Shown piece by piece: positions 6,596 through 13,983 of a DNA stretch of 14,456 bases. Location of the stretch: contig CAZSAT010000161.1 in the NCBI GenBank assembly GCA_964604675.1, positions 1 to 14,456 of the forward strand, in the 5' to 3' direction. Made by a program: the position numbers and the translations under genes. Below the pieces are notes generated by a model that worked only from the letters and a program-made list of their open reading frames with translations, searched no databases and was not told the DNA's origin. Source of the stretch: CAZSAT01 sp964604675 (GTDB taxonomy: Bacteria > Myxococcota_A > UBA796 > CAJQPC01). Position 1 is the first letter of the stretch. The number at the start of each line of letters is the position of its first letter.

Positions 6596-7141
6596 GGTGC
6601 GAGGGCCGCGCTCCATCTTCTCGAGGGCCTCGCGCGCCTTCTCCGCGTCGGGATGGTCGTCGTGGCCCCCCGCCTCCCTCAGGATCGCCAGGGCTTCGTC
6701 GCGCCGGCCGGTCACCCTCAGGAGCACGCCGAGGTGGTAGAGCGCGGCCGTGTCGTCGTTCCGCTTCGAGAGCGCTTCGCGGTACTTCGCCTCGGCCGCT
6801 TCGACCTCGCCGTCCTGCCAGAGGGCGATGCCCGCCGCCACCAGCTCGTCGGCCTGGTGGACCAGCTCGACCTCGATGAAGCTCTTGATGCCGAGGTTGA
6901 AGACGATCGCACGAAGCGGTCCCGCGACCCAGAGGGTGGCCACCTCGCCGGCGAGCAACATGCCCATCGGGATGTCTGGGCCGAGCTGCTTGCCCTTGTA
7001 GGTCAGGCGGACCTTGGTGTACCGCCCGGTGTCCACGCTCTTCTTGAGCTTGTCGCCCAGCTCACGGATGGACTCGTCCAGCCGGTCCGGGTCGATGCGG
7101 AAGGTCTCCGCGTCGAAGAGCTTCTTGCGTTCGTCGGGCAT
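6590..7141 (-). CDS. TPR protein with an unrecognised N-terminal domain
   Basis: A 183-residue protein with no signal peptide. The N-terminal half (about 15-95) is an alpha/beta region with YTKVRLTYKGKQL and DIPMGMLL, then a hydrophobic stretch near 65-90 (EVATLWVAGPLRAIVFNLG) and IEVEL. This resembles the small DUF4342-type domain, but I hold that loosely. The C-terminal half is tetratricopeptide-like: DELVAAGIALWQDGEVEAAEAKYREAL, TAALYHLGVLLRVTGRRDEALAIL and a final helix with DAEKAREALEKME. TPRs act as docking surfaces, so an adaptor role with envelope enzymes is plausible. The ATG at 7141 is chosen over the in-frame GTG at 7147 because GGAGG lies 7 nt before the ATG but only 1 nt before the GTG. 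The gene begins 30 nt after fabL in the same direction. Function unknown. Confidence 0.8.
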   Translation of the reverse strand: MPDERKKLFDAETFRIDPDRLDESIRELGDKLKKSVDTGRYTKVRLTYKGKQLGPDIPMGMLLAGEVATLWVAGPLRAIVFNLGIKSFIEVELVHQADELVAAGIALWQDGEVEAAEAKYREALSKRNDDTAALYHLGVLLRVTGRRDEALAILREAGGHDDHPDAEKAREALEKMERGPRTL

Positions 7142-7148
7142 GGACACA

Positions 7149-7153
7149 CCTCC
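7149..7153 (-). promoter_or_regulatory. Ribosome-binding site deciding the TPR gene start
   Basis: GGAGG on the minus strand, 7 nt before ATG 7141 and only 1 nt before GTG 7147. It favours the ATG. Confidence 0.75.
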
Positions 7154-7171
7154 GGTCGAGTCTAAGACCCT

Positions 7172-7891
7172 TCAGACCAGCGACAAGCCTCCGTCCGCGA
7201 CCAGGACCTGGCCGGTCACCCAGCTCGCCTGCGGCAAGGTGAGCAGCTCGACGCACTGCGCGATGTCGTCGACGGTGCCGAGGCGGCCGAAGGGGGTGAG
7301 GGCCTTCGCGGTCTCGATCACCCGCTCCTTGTCCACGAAGTACTGGAGCGCGTCGGTGTCCACGAGGCCGCCGCAGACCGTGTTCACGCGGATCTCTCGG
7401 GGCGCGAGCTCCACCGCCAGCTGCCGTGTGAGGGCCTCCATGGCGCCCTTCGCGGCACCCATCGCGGCGTAGCCCGGCACGAACTTGCGCGAGCCGAGCG
7501 ACGAGAGGCCGATGACGCTGGCGCCTGCGACGAGCTTCGTCGTGGCCAGCTTCGTCAGGAGCCAGAAAGGCCGGACCGAAGACTCGAGGGTCAAGTCCCA
7601 GTGCCGGGTCTTGATCTGATCGTAGGGCTTCAACACCCCGATGGCCGCGTTGTGCACCAGCACGTCGATGTGCGGAAGCGCGTCGACCAGGCGGCCGAGG
7701 TCGGCCTCGTTCCGAACGTCGGCCTGCACGACCACCGCCTCGGCGCCGCGCTCGCGCACGCGCGCGGCGGTCTGGTCGGCGGCGTCGCCGTTGCGCAGGT
7801 AGTTGACGACCACCCTCCCGCCAGGCCGCGCGAGACGCTCGGCGATGGCGCGACCGATGCCCCGTGAGGAGCCGGTGACGATCACGTTCAT
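7172..7891 (-). CDS. fabL: FabL-type enoyl-[acyl-carrier-protein] reductase (SDR family)
   Basis: A 239-residue short-chain dehydrogenase/reductase that most likely reduces enoyl-ACP in the last step of each fatty-acid elongation cycle, using NADPH, in the cytoplasm. The cofactor motif is TGSSRGIGRAIA (6-17) and the structural motif HNAAIGVLKP (80-89). The active site has SSLGS (130-134), Tyr141 and Lys148. The Y-x6-K spacing is the enoyl-reductase pattern; typical SDR dehydrogenases, including FabG, have Y-x3-K. Downstream, EALTRQLAVELAP and GGLVDTDAL followed by TPFGR match my memory of Bacillus subtilis FabL closely. ADGGLSLV closes the protein. AGGAGG lies 4 nt before the ATG. The gene starts 22 nt after murJ. 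Another SDR substrate cannot be excluded, but the Y-x6-K spacing and C-terminal motifs make FabL the best call. Confidence 0.82.
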   Translation of the reverse strand: MNVIVTGSSRGIGRAIAERLARPGGRVVVNYLRNGDAADQTAARVRERGAEAVVVQADVRNEADLGRLVDALPHIDVLVHNAAIGVLKPYDQIKTRHWDLTLESSVRPFWLLTKLATTKLVAGASVIGLSSLGSRKFVPGYAAMGAAKGAMEALTRQLAVELAPREIRVNTVCGGLVDTDALQYFVDKERVIETAKALTPFGRLGTVDDIAQCVELLTLPQASWVTGQVLVADGGLSLV

Positions 7892-7913
7892 GGGGCCTCC
7901 TGGTCGACGCCGG

Positions 7914-9467
7914 CTAACGCCCGAGGCGGCGCCGGATGCGGCCCAGCACCAGGCCTGACAGCACCTCGACCTCCTGCACCCGCAGGAGCCACGCGGCGCC
8001 GAGCGCGGCCGAGCCCGCCACGGTGCCCGACGCGGCTCCACGCAGCCATGCGGGCCAGTGGCCGATCGCCTGCTCACCCAGCGTGCCGAGGGCGATGCCG
8101 AGCCCAGCGGCCAACAAGAGCCGGAGCACCGTGGAGAACAGTCCCTTCGGTGGTTCGTCGGCGGCCAGCTTCCGGCGGAGCAGCACGGCCATCGTCGCGG
8201 TGTAGGCCGTGATGGCCACGGTGCTCGCCATCGCGAGCCCCTCGCCACCCCGGACGGCGCAGAGCGTGACGTAGACGGGGTAGGCCAGGACCATCACCGC
8301 GCTGCCCACCAGCGACGGCAGCCAGGTCATCTGCAGGGCGTAGAAGCCCCGCGCGACGAGGGGTGCCGCCGCCCACCCCCACAGGCCGAGGCAGAACCAG
8401 CCGCAGTAGGTCCCGATCTCGGCGAGGGCCTCCGGCGTGAAGCGGGCGGTGCCCCAGATCACGGTGGCGATCTCCTCACCCGCCACGGTCACGGCGGCCT
8501 GGGCTGCGCAGGCCATCACCAACATGGTGCGGGTGGCGCTGGTGAGGGTGGCGTAGGCGCCGAGGGTGTCGCCTCGTGCGACGAGGCGCGTCAAGGTGGG
8601 AAAGGCCGCGACCCCCGTGGCCAGGCCAAAGACCCCCATGGGGACCTTCATCAGGGTCTTGGCGTAGTGGAGGCGCGCCACGGTGCCGTCCTCCACGGCG
8701 GAGCCGAGCCGCGTGAGGACCCAGTCGTCGACCACGATGACCGAGAACGCGAGCATGATGGGCAGCGACAGCCAGAGGTAGCGCCGGAAGTCGGGGTGGC
8801 GGATCGAGAAGCGCGGGCGCCAGGAGAGCCCGGTCTTCAGGCACCCGTAGAGCGGCAGCCCGAAGGGTCCGAGCACGGAGCCGACCAGCACGCCCCACGC
8901 GAAGCCCTCCGCTCCCAGTCCGGGCCCGAGCCCGAGCCCGAAGGCCACGATGGACACGGTGTAGAGCAGGGGCGCGAGGGCGGGGAAGGTGTGCTGGTCG
9001 CGCGCCATGAGCACCGCACCCAGCAGCCCGCCGATGATGTGGAAGACCTGCGCCGGCAGCATGATCCGCGTGACGCGAACGAGCTCGTCGAGCCGCTCGG
9101 GCGAGAAGCCCGGCGCGACCACGCCGACCAGCTGTGGGGCGCCGATCCACATCAGCACCGTGGCGAGTGTGACGGCGACCAGGAGGAAGTTGGCGATGAC
9201 CGAGAAGGCGTCCCATCCTGCGTCTTCCTCGCCACGCTCCAGGTAGCCGTTGAAGATCGGGATGAACACGATCGACAGCGCGCCACCCGCCAGGAGGTAG
9301 CCGAGGAAGTCGGGCAGGCGGAAGCCGGCCACGTAGACGTCGGCATCGGCGCCGCTCCCGAGCACGCGACCGATGACGGCCTCGCGCACGATGCCCACCA
9401 CCCGCGACAGCAGGATGCTCCCGCCCCAGATGAGCGTGGCGATGCCGATCTTGCGTCCGGCGGCGAT
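7914..9467 (-). CDS. murJ: MurJ lipid II flippase, apparent ATC start
   Basis: This 517-residue MviN/MurJ protein flips lipid II across the inner membrane for peptidoglycan synthesis. From the proposed start, SRVVGIVREAVIG (21-33) and DVYVAGFRLPDF (43-54) match the family's first helices, including Arg22, Arg28 and Asp43, followed by GGALSIVFIPIF. Later landmarks are MLPAQVFHIIGGLLGAVLMA and KTLMKVPMGVFGLATGVAAF. The length and about 14 hydrophobic segments fit the family. The start is odd: from the upstream in-frame TGA to Val23 there is no ATG, GTG or TTG. GTG at 9401 would begin just after Arg22 and lose most of helix 1. GGAGG at 9478-9474 sits 6 nt before ATC at 9467, which places the N-terminus as expected. 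A CTG at 9413 is a weaker alternative. It is first gene of the murJ-fabL-TPR unit. Confidence 0.93.
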   Translation of the reverse strand: MAAGRKIGIATLIWGGSILLSRVVGIVREAVIGRVLGSGADADVYVAGFRLPDFLGYLLAGGALSIVFIPIFNGYLERGEEDAGWDAFSVIANFLLVAVTLATVLMWIGAPQLVGVVAPGFSPERLDELVRVTRIMLPAQVFHIIGGLLGAVLMARDQHTFPALAPLLYTVSIVAFGLGLGPGLGAEGFAWGVLVGSVLGPFGLPLYGCLKTGLSWRPRFSIRHPDFRRYLWLSLPIMLAFSVIVVDDWVLTRLGSAVEDGTVARLHYAKTLMKVPMGVFGLATGVAAFPTLTRLVARGDTLGAYATLTSATRTMLVMACAAQAAVTVAGEEIATVIWGTARFTPEALAEIGTYCGWFCLGLWGWAAAPLVARGFYALQMTWLPSLVGSAVMVLAYPVYVTLCAVRGGEGLAMASTVAITAYTATMAVLLRRKLAADEPPKGLFSTVLRLLLAAGLGIALGTLGEQAIGHWPAWLRGAASGTVAGSAALGAAWLLRVQEVEVLSGLVLGRIRRRLGR

Positions 9468-9572
9468 GGCGGTCCTCCGTGGCGGTAGCGTATCGGGCTG
9501 CGGCGCCGAGCATCCTGTCGCGGCGTGTCACCAGCCCTTGCCGCCGCGTCCGCCGCGTGCACCCTTGCCCCC
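9468..9572. other. Divergent intergenic region between murJ and the phosphoesterase gene
   Basis: This 105-nt gap is the longest in the window and should hold promoters for both directions. It is very GC-rich. Apart from the murJ GGAGG I see no convincing -35/-10 pair, operator or hairpin. If the GTG at 9525 starts the phosphoesterase gene, the gap shrinks to 57 nt. Confidence 0.6.
9474..9478 (-). promoter_or_regulatory. Ribosome-binding site pointing to an ATC start for murJ
   Basis: GGAGG on the minus strand, 6 nt before ATC 9467-9465. No ATG, GTG or TTG in the murJ frame lies at a usable distance. The other minus-strand genes with a clear start in this window have GGAGG 4-7 nt before it, so the placement fits a real site. 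Confidence 0.65.
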
Positions 9573-10736
9573 ATGAACCTCTTCGCTGTCGGCTCGACCC
9601 TCGGCCTCGGTACGGTGGTCGCCAGCGGCGCTACCCTTCGGGGTCGCTCCTACGCTCTCTTCGTCGGTATCGTGCTCGGCGTGCACACGGCGCTCTCGGT
9701 GGCGCTGGTCGACCAGCTGGCGTTCGCGGGCCCGCTCTACGTCTACCTGCAGGCGGTCACCTTCCTGCACTTCCTGATGCTCATCCGTCCTCGGCACCGG
9801 CCCCCGCTCTACCGCTACCTGGTGTCCTTGCCGGCGCACGCGTTCCTGGCCGGCACCTTCCTCGCGCTGCCCTGGGCGGTCGCCCAGGTGCTCCCCGGCG
9901 CCTGGGTCCCCTACCTGGCGGCCTTCCTGGGGCTCATCGCCTCCCACCGGCCCCGTCAGGACGACATCGCGCTGCAGATCGACCAGAGCGACGCCGGACC
10001 GCTGGCTCGCACGACCTCGCCGCCGGCACGCGAGGGTCGCCCGCTGCGCATCGTCCAGATCACGGACCCTCACCTGGGGCCCACGATGTCGCCGGAGCGG
10101 CTCCGGGGCATCTGTGAACGCGCCGTGGCCGCCGAGCCCGATCTGGTGCTCCTGACCGGCGACTACCTCACCATGGAGACGCAAGCTTCGTCGGACCCGC
10201 TCGCGACGGCCCTGGAGCCGCTGAGAGCCCTCGAGGGTCGGACCTTCGCCTGCCTCGGCAACCACGATCTGGAAGCCCCGCGCACCGTGGCCGAAGGGTT
10301 GGCCCGTGCAGGCGTCGCGCTGCTGGTCGATCAAGAGGTCACCGTGGAGACGCCCGCCGGGTTGGTGCAGATCGTGGGCATGGACTTCGCTTGGCGCGAC
10401 CGGAAGGAGCGCTCCGAGGCGGTGTTCCGTGGGCTTCGGCGCCCGGAGGGGGCGCTGCGTGTGGTGTTGTTGCACGACCCCGGGGCGTTCACCTACGTCC
10501 CCGATGGTGAAGGCGACCTCGTGCTCGCCGGGCACACCCACGGGGGCCAGCTGGGCCTGGTCTCCCTCGGCTCGCGCCTGACTGCGCTGTCCTGGATGTC
10601 TGGCCGGCTTCCTGATCACGGACTCTGGGCGAAGGGCCGGAACCGGCTGTACGTGCACCGCGGCACCGGCCATTACGGCTTCCCGGTGCGTCTCGGGGTG
10701 CCGCCCGAGGAAGGTGTGATCTCGGTGCGCTGGTAG
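9573..10736 (+). CDS. Membrane-anchored metallophosphoesterase (YkuE/LpxG-type)
   Basis: A 387-residue calcineurin-like phosphoesterase with a membrane N-terminus. Residues about 1-125 hold four hydrophobic segments, followed by a linker. The catalytic domain carries all metal-binding motifs in order: ITDPHLG (Asp165, His167), LLTGDYLT (Asp197), CLGNHD (Asn230, His231), VVLLHDPG (His301) and AGHTHGGQ (His321, His323), so a dinuclear metal site looks intact. The GHTHGGQ ending and membrane anchor are those of the YaeI/YkuE group, which includes the chlamydial lipid A enzyme LpxG (UDP-2,3-diacylglucosamine hydrolase). That substrate is only a possibility here. ATG at 9573 is preferred because the hydrophobic region follows at once; it has no Shine-Dalgarno and follows a C-rich stretch. 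GTG at 9525 is an alternative adding 16 residues. It is divergent from murJ and 8 nt from the permease gene. Confidence 0.88.
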   Translation: MNLFAVGSTLGLGTVVASGATLRGRSYALFVGIVLGVHTALSVALVDQLAFAGPLYVYLQAVTFLHFLMLIRPRHRPPLYRYLVSLPAHAFLAGTFLALPWAVAQVLPGAWVPYLAAFLGLIASHRPRQDDIALQIDQSDAGPLARTTSPPAREGRPLRIVQITDPHLGPTMSPERLRGICERAVAAEPDLVLLTGDYLTMETQASSDPLATALEPLRALEGRTFACLGNHDLEAPRTVAEGLARAGVALLVDQEVTVETPAGLVQIVGMDFAWRDRKERSEAVFRGLRRPEGALRVVLLHDPGAFTYVPDGEGDLVLAGHTHGGQLGLVSLGSRLTALSWMSGRLPDHGLWAKGRNRLYVHRGTGHYGFPVRLGVPPEEGVISVRW

Positions 10737-10744
10737 ATTCGGCT

Positions 10745-12457
10745 GTGAGCGCACCCCGCATCGGCATCCCCTACCTGGTCAAGCCCCGCATCCTCGGCGT
10801 GTTGAACCAGTGGCGCCGAGCGGATCGCGGCGAGCGGATCGCCTACGGCCTGTTCGGCACGCTGGGGGTGGGCTTCTGGATCGGGCTGCTCGCCGGCCTG
10901 GCGTTCCTCGTGGTCAGCTTCCACCAGGTGGAGGTCTTCGGGCCGCTCATCGCGGGCAAGCTGCTCGAGTTGATGCTCGTGGCGCTCTTCGCGATGCTCT
11001 GCTTCTCGAACATCGTCACGGCGCTCTCCACCTTCTACCTCTCGGAGGATCTGGAGCTGCTGCTCGGCCTGCCGATCAGCCGGCCGCTCTTCCACTACGG
11101 TCGCATCGTCGACGCGCTCGGGCAGTCGAGCTGGATGATGGCCTTCTTCGGCCTTCCGCTGTTCCTCGCCTACGGCTACGCCTTCGATGCCCCGGCCCTC
11201 TACTACGTGAGCCTGTTGGCCGTGGTGCCGGCCTTCCTGGTGCTGCCCGCGTGCTTCGGAGCGCTCGTCGCCACGGTGCTGGTCAACGTCTTCCCCGCGC
11301 GCCGCACCCGCGAAGCCCTCGGCGTGATGGGCGTGCTCCTGGTCGTGGCGGTGTTCTTCCTGCTGCGCGTGATGAAGCCCGAGCGGCTGGTCAACGCCCA
11401 GGACTTCGAGTCCCTGGCGGCCTACGTCGCCGAGCTGCAGGCGCCCATTCCCAGCTTCTTCCCCGCACGCTGGGCGGCCGACGTGCTCCTCGCTGCCCTG
11501 CGCGACAGGCCGGTGCCGCTCGATGAGGCGGGCCTGCTCATCGTGGGAGCCTTCGCGGCGCTGGCGGTCACCCGCTGGATCGTGGCGCCGCTCTACCCGG
11601 CGGGCTGGACGAAGGCGCAGGAGGCCCGCGCCGCACGCCTGGCGAAGAGCGGCTGGTTCGATCGCTTGCTCGGCGTCGTGTTGCGGCCTGCGCCGACGGA
11701 CATCGCGCCGATCATCGAGAAGGACGTCAAGGTCTTCGTGCGCGACCCGAGCCAGTGGAGCCAGATCTTCCTGCTCGTGGCCCTCGTCGGGATCTACCTC
11801 TTCAGCGTGCAGGCGCTGCCTGTGGAGGTGGTGCGGAACAGTCGGTACATGTCGGTCTTCAAGTCGGGGCTGACGTTCTTGAACCTGGGCATGACCGGCT
11901 TCGTGATGGCGGGTCTCGCAGCGCGCTTCCAGTTCTCCGCGGTCTCCACCGAGGGCCGGGCCTTCTGGATGCTGCGCACGGCGCCCATCACGGCCGAGCG
12001 CTACCTGTGGGCCAAGGCCGTGCCGGCTCTGTTGCCCATGGTCGTTGTCGGCGAGATCCTGGTGCTCGCGAGCGGGATGTTGCTGGACTCGCCCCCCGCC
12101 CTCCTCGCGCTGGGCGCCTTCAACGCCCTGCTGCTCGCGGCGGGCATCACGGGCATCGCCGTGGGCATGGGGGCGAGCTTCCCGAACTTCAAGGCCGACA
12201 ACGCGGCGAAGGTGGCGGGTGGACCGGCCGGCATCCTGTTCATGGTCTTCGCGCTCCTGTTGGTGGGCGGTGTGCTGCTCCTCGAGGCCTTCCCGGTGTG
12301 GTTGATCATTCGCTACGACTTCAGCCAGCAGGCGGTCACACCCGTCGAATCCGGCCTGGCGGGTCTCGCGATCGCGCTCGCCGTGATCCTGTGCGGCTAC
12401 GCCACGGTCGCGCCCATCCGACGAGCTGCTGAGGGGCTGTGGTCGCGGAACCTCTGA
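10745..12457 (+). CDS. Putative ABC exporter permease (ABC-2-like, PF16949-type)
   Basis: A 570-residue integral membrane protein with about twelve hydrophobic segments in two sets, starting near residues 35 and 340, separated by a cytoplasmic region with VVLRPAPTDIAPIIEKDVKV. The segment EKDVKVFVRDPSQWSQI and, later, STEGRAFWMLRTAPITAERY and NFKADNAAKVAGGPAGILF are, as I recall, characteristic of the large putative ABC exporter permeases that pair with stand-alone ATPases such as the one at 549-1313. The substrate is unknown. It starts with GTG 8 nt after the phosphoesterase stop, with no Shine-Dalgarno, and its last 19 nt overlap the following TPR lipoprotein gene, implying one operon. The two hydrophobic halves mean a single subunit could form the whole channel. 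The family call is good; the ATPase partner is inferred. Confidence 0.82.
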   Translation: MSAPRIGIPYLVKPRILGVLNQWRRADRGERIAYGLFGTLGVGFWIGLLAGLAFLVVSFHQVEVFGPLIAGKLLELMLVALFAMLCFSNIVTALSTFYLSEDLELLLGLPISRPLFHYGRIVDALGQSSWMMAFFGLPLFLAYGYAFDAPALYYVSLLAVVPAFLVLPACFGALVATVLVNVFPARRTREALGVMGVLLVVAVFFLLRVMKPERLVNAQDFESLAAYVAELQAPIPSFFPARWAADVLLAALRDRPVPLDEAGLLIVGAFAALAVTRWIVAPLYPAGWTKAQEARAARLAKSGWFDRLLGVVLRPAPTDIAPIIEKDVKVFVRDPSQWSQIFLLVALVGIYLFSVQALPVEVVRNSRYMSVFKSGLTFLNLGMTGFVMAGLAARFQFSAVSTEGRAFWMLRTAPITAERYLWAKAVPALLPMVVVGEILVLASGMLLDSPPALLALGAFNALLLAAGITGIAVGMGASFPNFKADNAAKVAGGPAGILFMVFALLLVGGVLLLEAFPVWLIIRYDFSQQAVTPVESGLAGLAIALAVILCGYATVAPIRRAAEGLWSRNL

Positions 12458-13983
12458 TCCTGTGGGCGCTGGCCTGTCATCGGCAGGTTCCACCAGACGC
12501 CACGGTACGCAGGGCGACCCCGACCGAGGCCCGGGAGCCCCACCACGCGGCCCGGGCGCGCTACCTGAACGCGCTGTACCTGTCGAGCCAGGGCCACTAC
12601 GAGCAGGCGGAGGCGTCGGTACGGGTGGCCCTGCTGTTCGACCCCGGCTCGGGATGGCTGCACCTCGACTATGGGCGCTGGCTCCTGGACCTCGGGGCCT
12701 GGACCTACGCAGAATCCCACCTGCTCGCCGCTCGGGACTACGGGCTCGGAGCCCTTGCCGGAGAACCCCTGGTTCGGCTCTACACCGACAGCGGACGTCC
12801 CCAGGCGGCGCTCGAGGCGGCGGTGCGCTGGGCGGACGAGCCCTTGAGCGCGGGACAGGCCGAGCGCGCGCTGGCGCTGGTGGCCGTGGGGCGCGTGGAC
12901 CTGGCGCTCCCGGATGCTCTCGCAGCACTCCAACACAGCCCGGCTGACCAGGCGATGCGGCGGATCCTGGTGATGTCGGCCCACGAGACGAACCGGTGGT
13001 GGACCGCGTTGCAAGCCCTCGACCGGGCCGCCCAGAGCCTGCCGGACGACCAGGCGGCCTGGCGGGACCTGGCGCTCGCGGCGTCGGAGGCGGGGCACGA
13101 ACCCCTGTGCGATCGGGCCACGGCGCGCTGGTTCGTGCTCGATGCGGAGGCGGCCGTGCTCGAGCGTTCGCGGTCGGTGCTGCGTCGGAAGAAGGTGGAG
13201 CAGGCCGCGTCGCTGCACGCCCGCCTCCTGGGCGACGAGCCCGAGGTGGTGGTGGTCCGCGCCGGGCTCGCCAGCCTGCTCGGTCGTCACGCAGAGGCGC
13301 GCGCCGATCTGGAAGCTGCGCTGGAGCGCGCGCCCTCGGACCGGGACCTGAGGCTCCGGCTCGCCGACGTCTCCGCGGCGGCTGGGGACGGCGAGGCGGC
13401 CCTCGCGGCCCTCGGTTCGGTCGTCGGCCTGTCCGCGCACGCCCTCGCCCGACTGGAGGCCTGGGCCCTGCACGAGGCCTACGGCGTCGAGGCCGCGCTC
13501 GCCCACCTCGAGGGGCACCCGCAGGGAGGACATCCCAGCGTGCTCACGATGCGCGGCGGCCTGTTGTTGGAGGCCGGACGCGTGGTGGACGCCGTGGACC
13601 TGCTGAAGGTGGCGTCGGCGCGTCGGCCGGAGGTGGTGAGCCTCCGTGTGCGTCTGGCCGAGGCTCTGTTGGAGCTCGGCGATCTCGAGCGGGCCGCGAA
13701 GGAGGCCCAGGTGGCCCTCACGGCGGAGCCGGGCCGGGTCGATGCGCTGCTCCTCCTTGCCGGTCTGGACCTCGACGCGGGCGGCGGCTCGACGTGGGCG
13801 GGGCCGCTCACGGAGGCGGTGGAAGCGCACCCTGGCAACGCCTGGCTCGTGGCCGCGCTGGCGAGGGCTCATTACCAGGGCGGCGACGCGGCCGAAGCCG
13901 CGATCTGGGCCCGTGCTGCTCGCGTGCTCAGCGACGACGAGGTTCTGTTGGCCTCGCTCCCCCCGATCCTGGAGACCCCGTGA
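12439..13983 (+). CDS. TPR-repeat lipoprotein
   Basis: A 514-residue tetratricopeptide protein. It probably carries a lipid anchor: the N-terminus MVAEPLILWALAC puts a cysteine at residue 13 after a hydrophobic run, although Glu4 and the ALAC box are atypical. TPR-like helix pairs occur at about 36-69 (YLNALYLSSQGHYEQAEASV) and 71-104, and again in the C-terminal half: ASLLGRHAEARADLEAALER, LAEALLELGDLERAAKEAQV and ALARAHYQGGDAAEAAIW. The middle is helical with fainter repeats. Such proteins scaffold complexes in the periplasm or at the outer membrane. GTG at 12439 is chosen because it supplies the hydrophobic leader and has GAGG 4 nt upstream; it overlaps the permease by 19 nt. The stop overlaps the next start by 4 nt (GTGA). 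Repeat family certain, partners unknown. Confidence 0.82.
   Translation: MVAEPLILWALACHRQVPPDATVRRATPTEAREPHHAARARYLNALYLSSQGHYEQAEASVRVALLFDPGSGWLHLDYGRWLLDLGAWTYAESHLLAARDYGLGALAGEPLVRLYTDSGRPQAALEAAVRWADEPLSAGQAERALALVAVGRVDLALPDALAALQHSPADQAMRRILVMSAHETNRWWTALQALDRAAQSLPDDQAAWRDLALAASEAGHEPLCDRATARWFVLDAEAAVLERSRSVLRRKKVEQAASLHARLLGDEPEVVVVRAGLASLLGRHAEARADLEAALERAPSDRDLRLRLADVSAAAGDGEAALAALGSVVGLSAHALARLEAWALHEAYGVEAALAHLEGHPQGGHPSVLTMRGGLLLEAGRVVDAVDLLKVASARRPEVVSLRVRLAEALLELGDLERAAKEAQVALTAEPGRVDALLLLAGLDLDAGGGSTWAGPLTEAVEAHPGNAWLVAALARAHYQGGDAAEAAIWARAARVLSDDEVLLASLPPILETP

Noticed and set aside
8058..9488. Open frame of about 476 codons on the plus strand opposite murJ.
   Set aside because: Rich in His, Glu, Gly and Arg, with no hydrophobic or catalytic pattern. 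It is the mirror of the MurJ membrane helices.
8476..9531. GTG at 9531 (minus) as a murJ start.
   Set aside because: It is in a different reading frame; the conserved MurJ residues are in the frame opened by the TGA upstream of ATC 9467. No frameshift is needed to explain the gene.
9468..9572. GTGACA on the minus strand as a murJ promoter -35.
   Set aside because: No acceptable -10 occurs 16-18 nt downstream.
10673..12928. Very long open frame (about 750 codons) on the minus strand opposite the permease and TPR genes.
   Set aside because: Its translation is dominated by Arg, Pro, Gly, His and Glu without domain motifs, as expected of the complement of GC-rich coding DNA. The plus-strand genes have clear membrane segments and TPRs.
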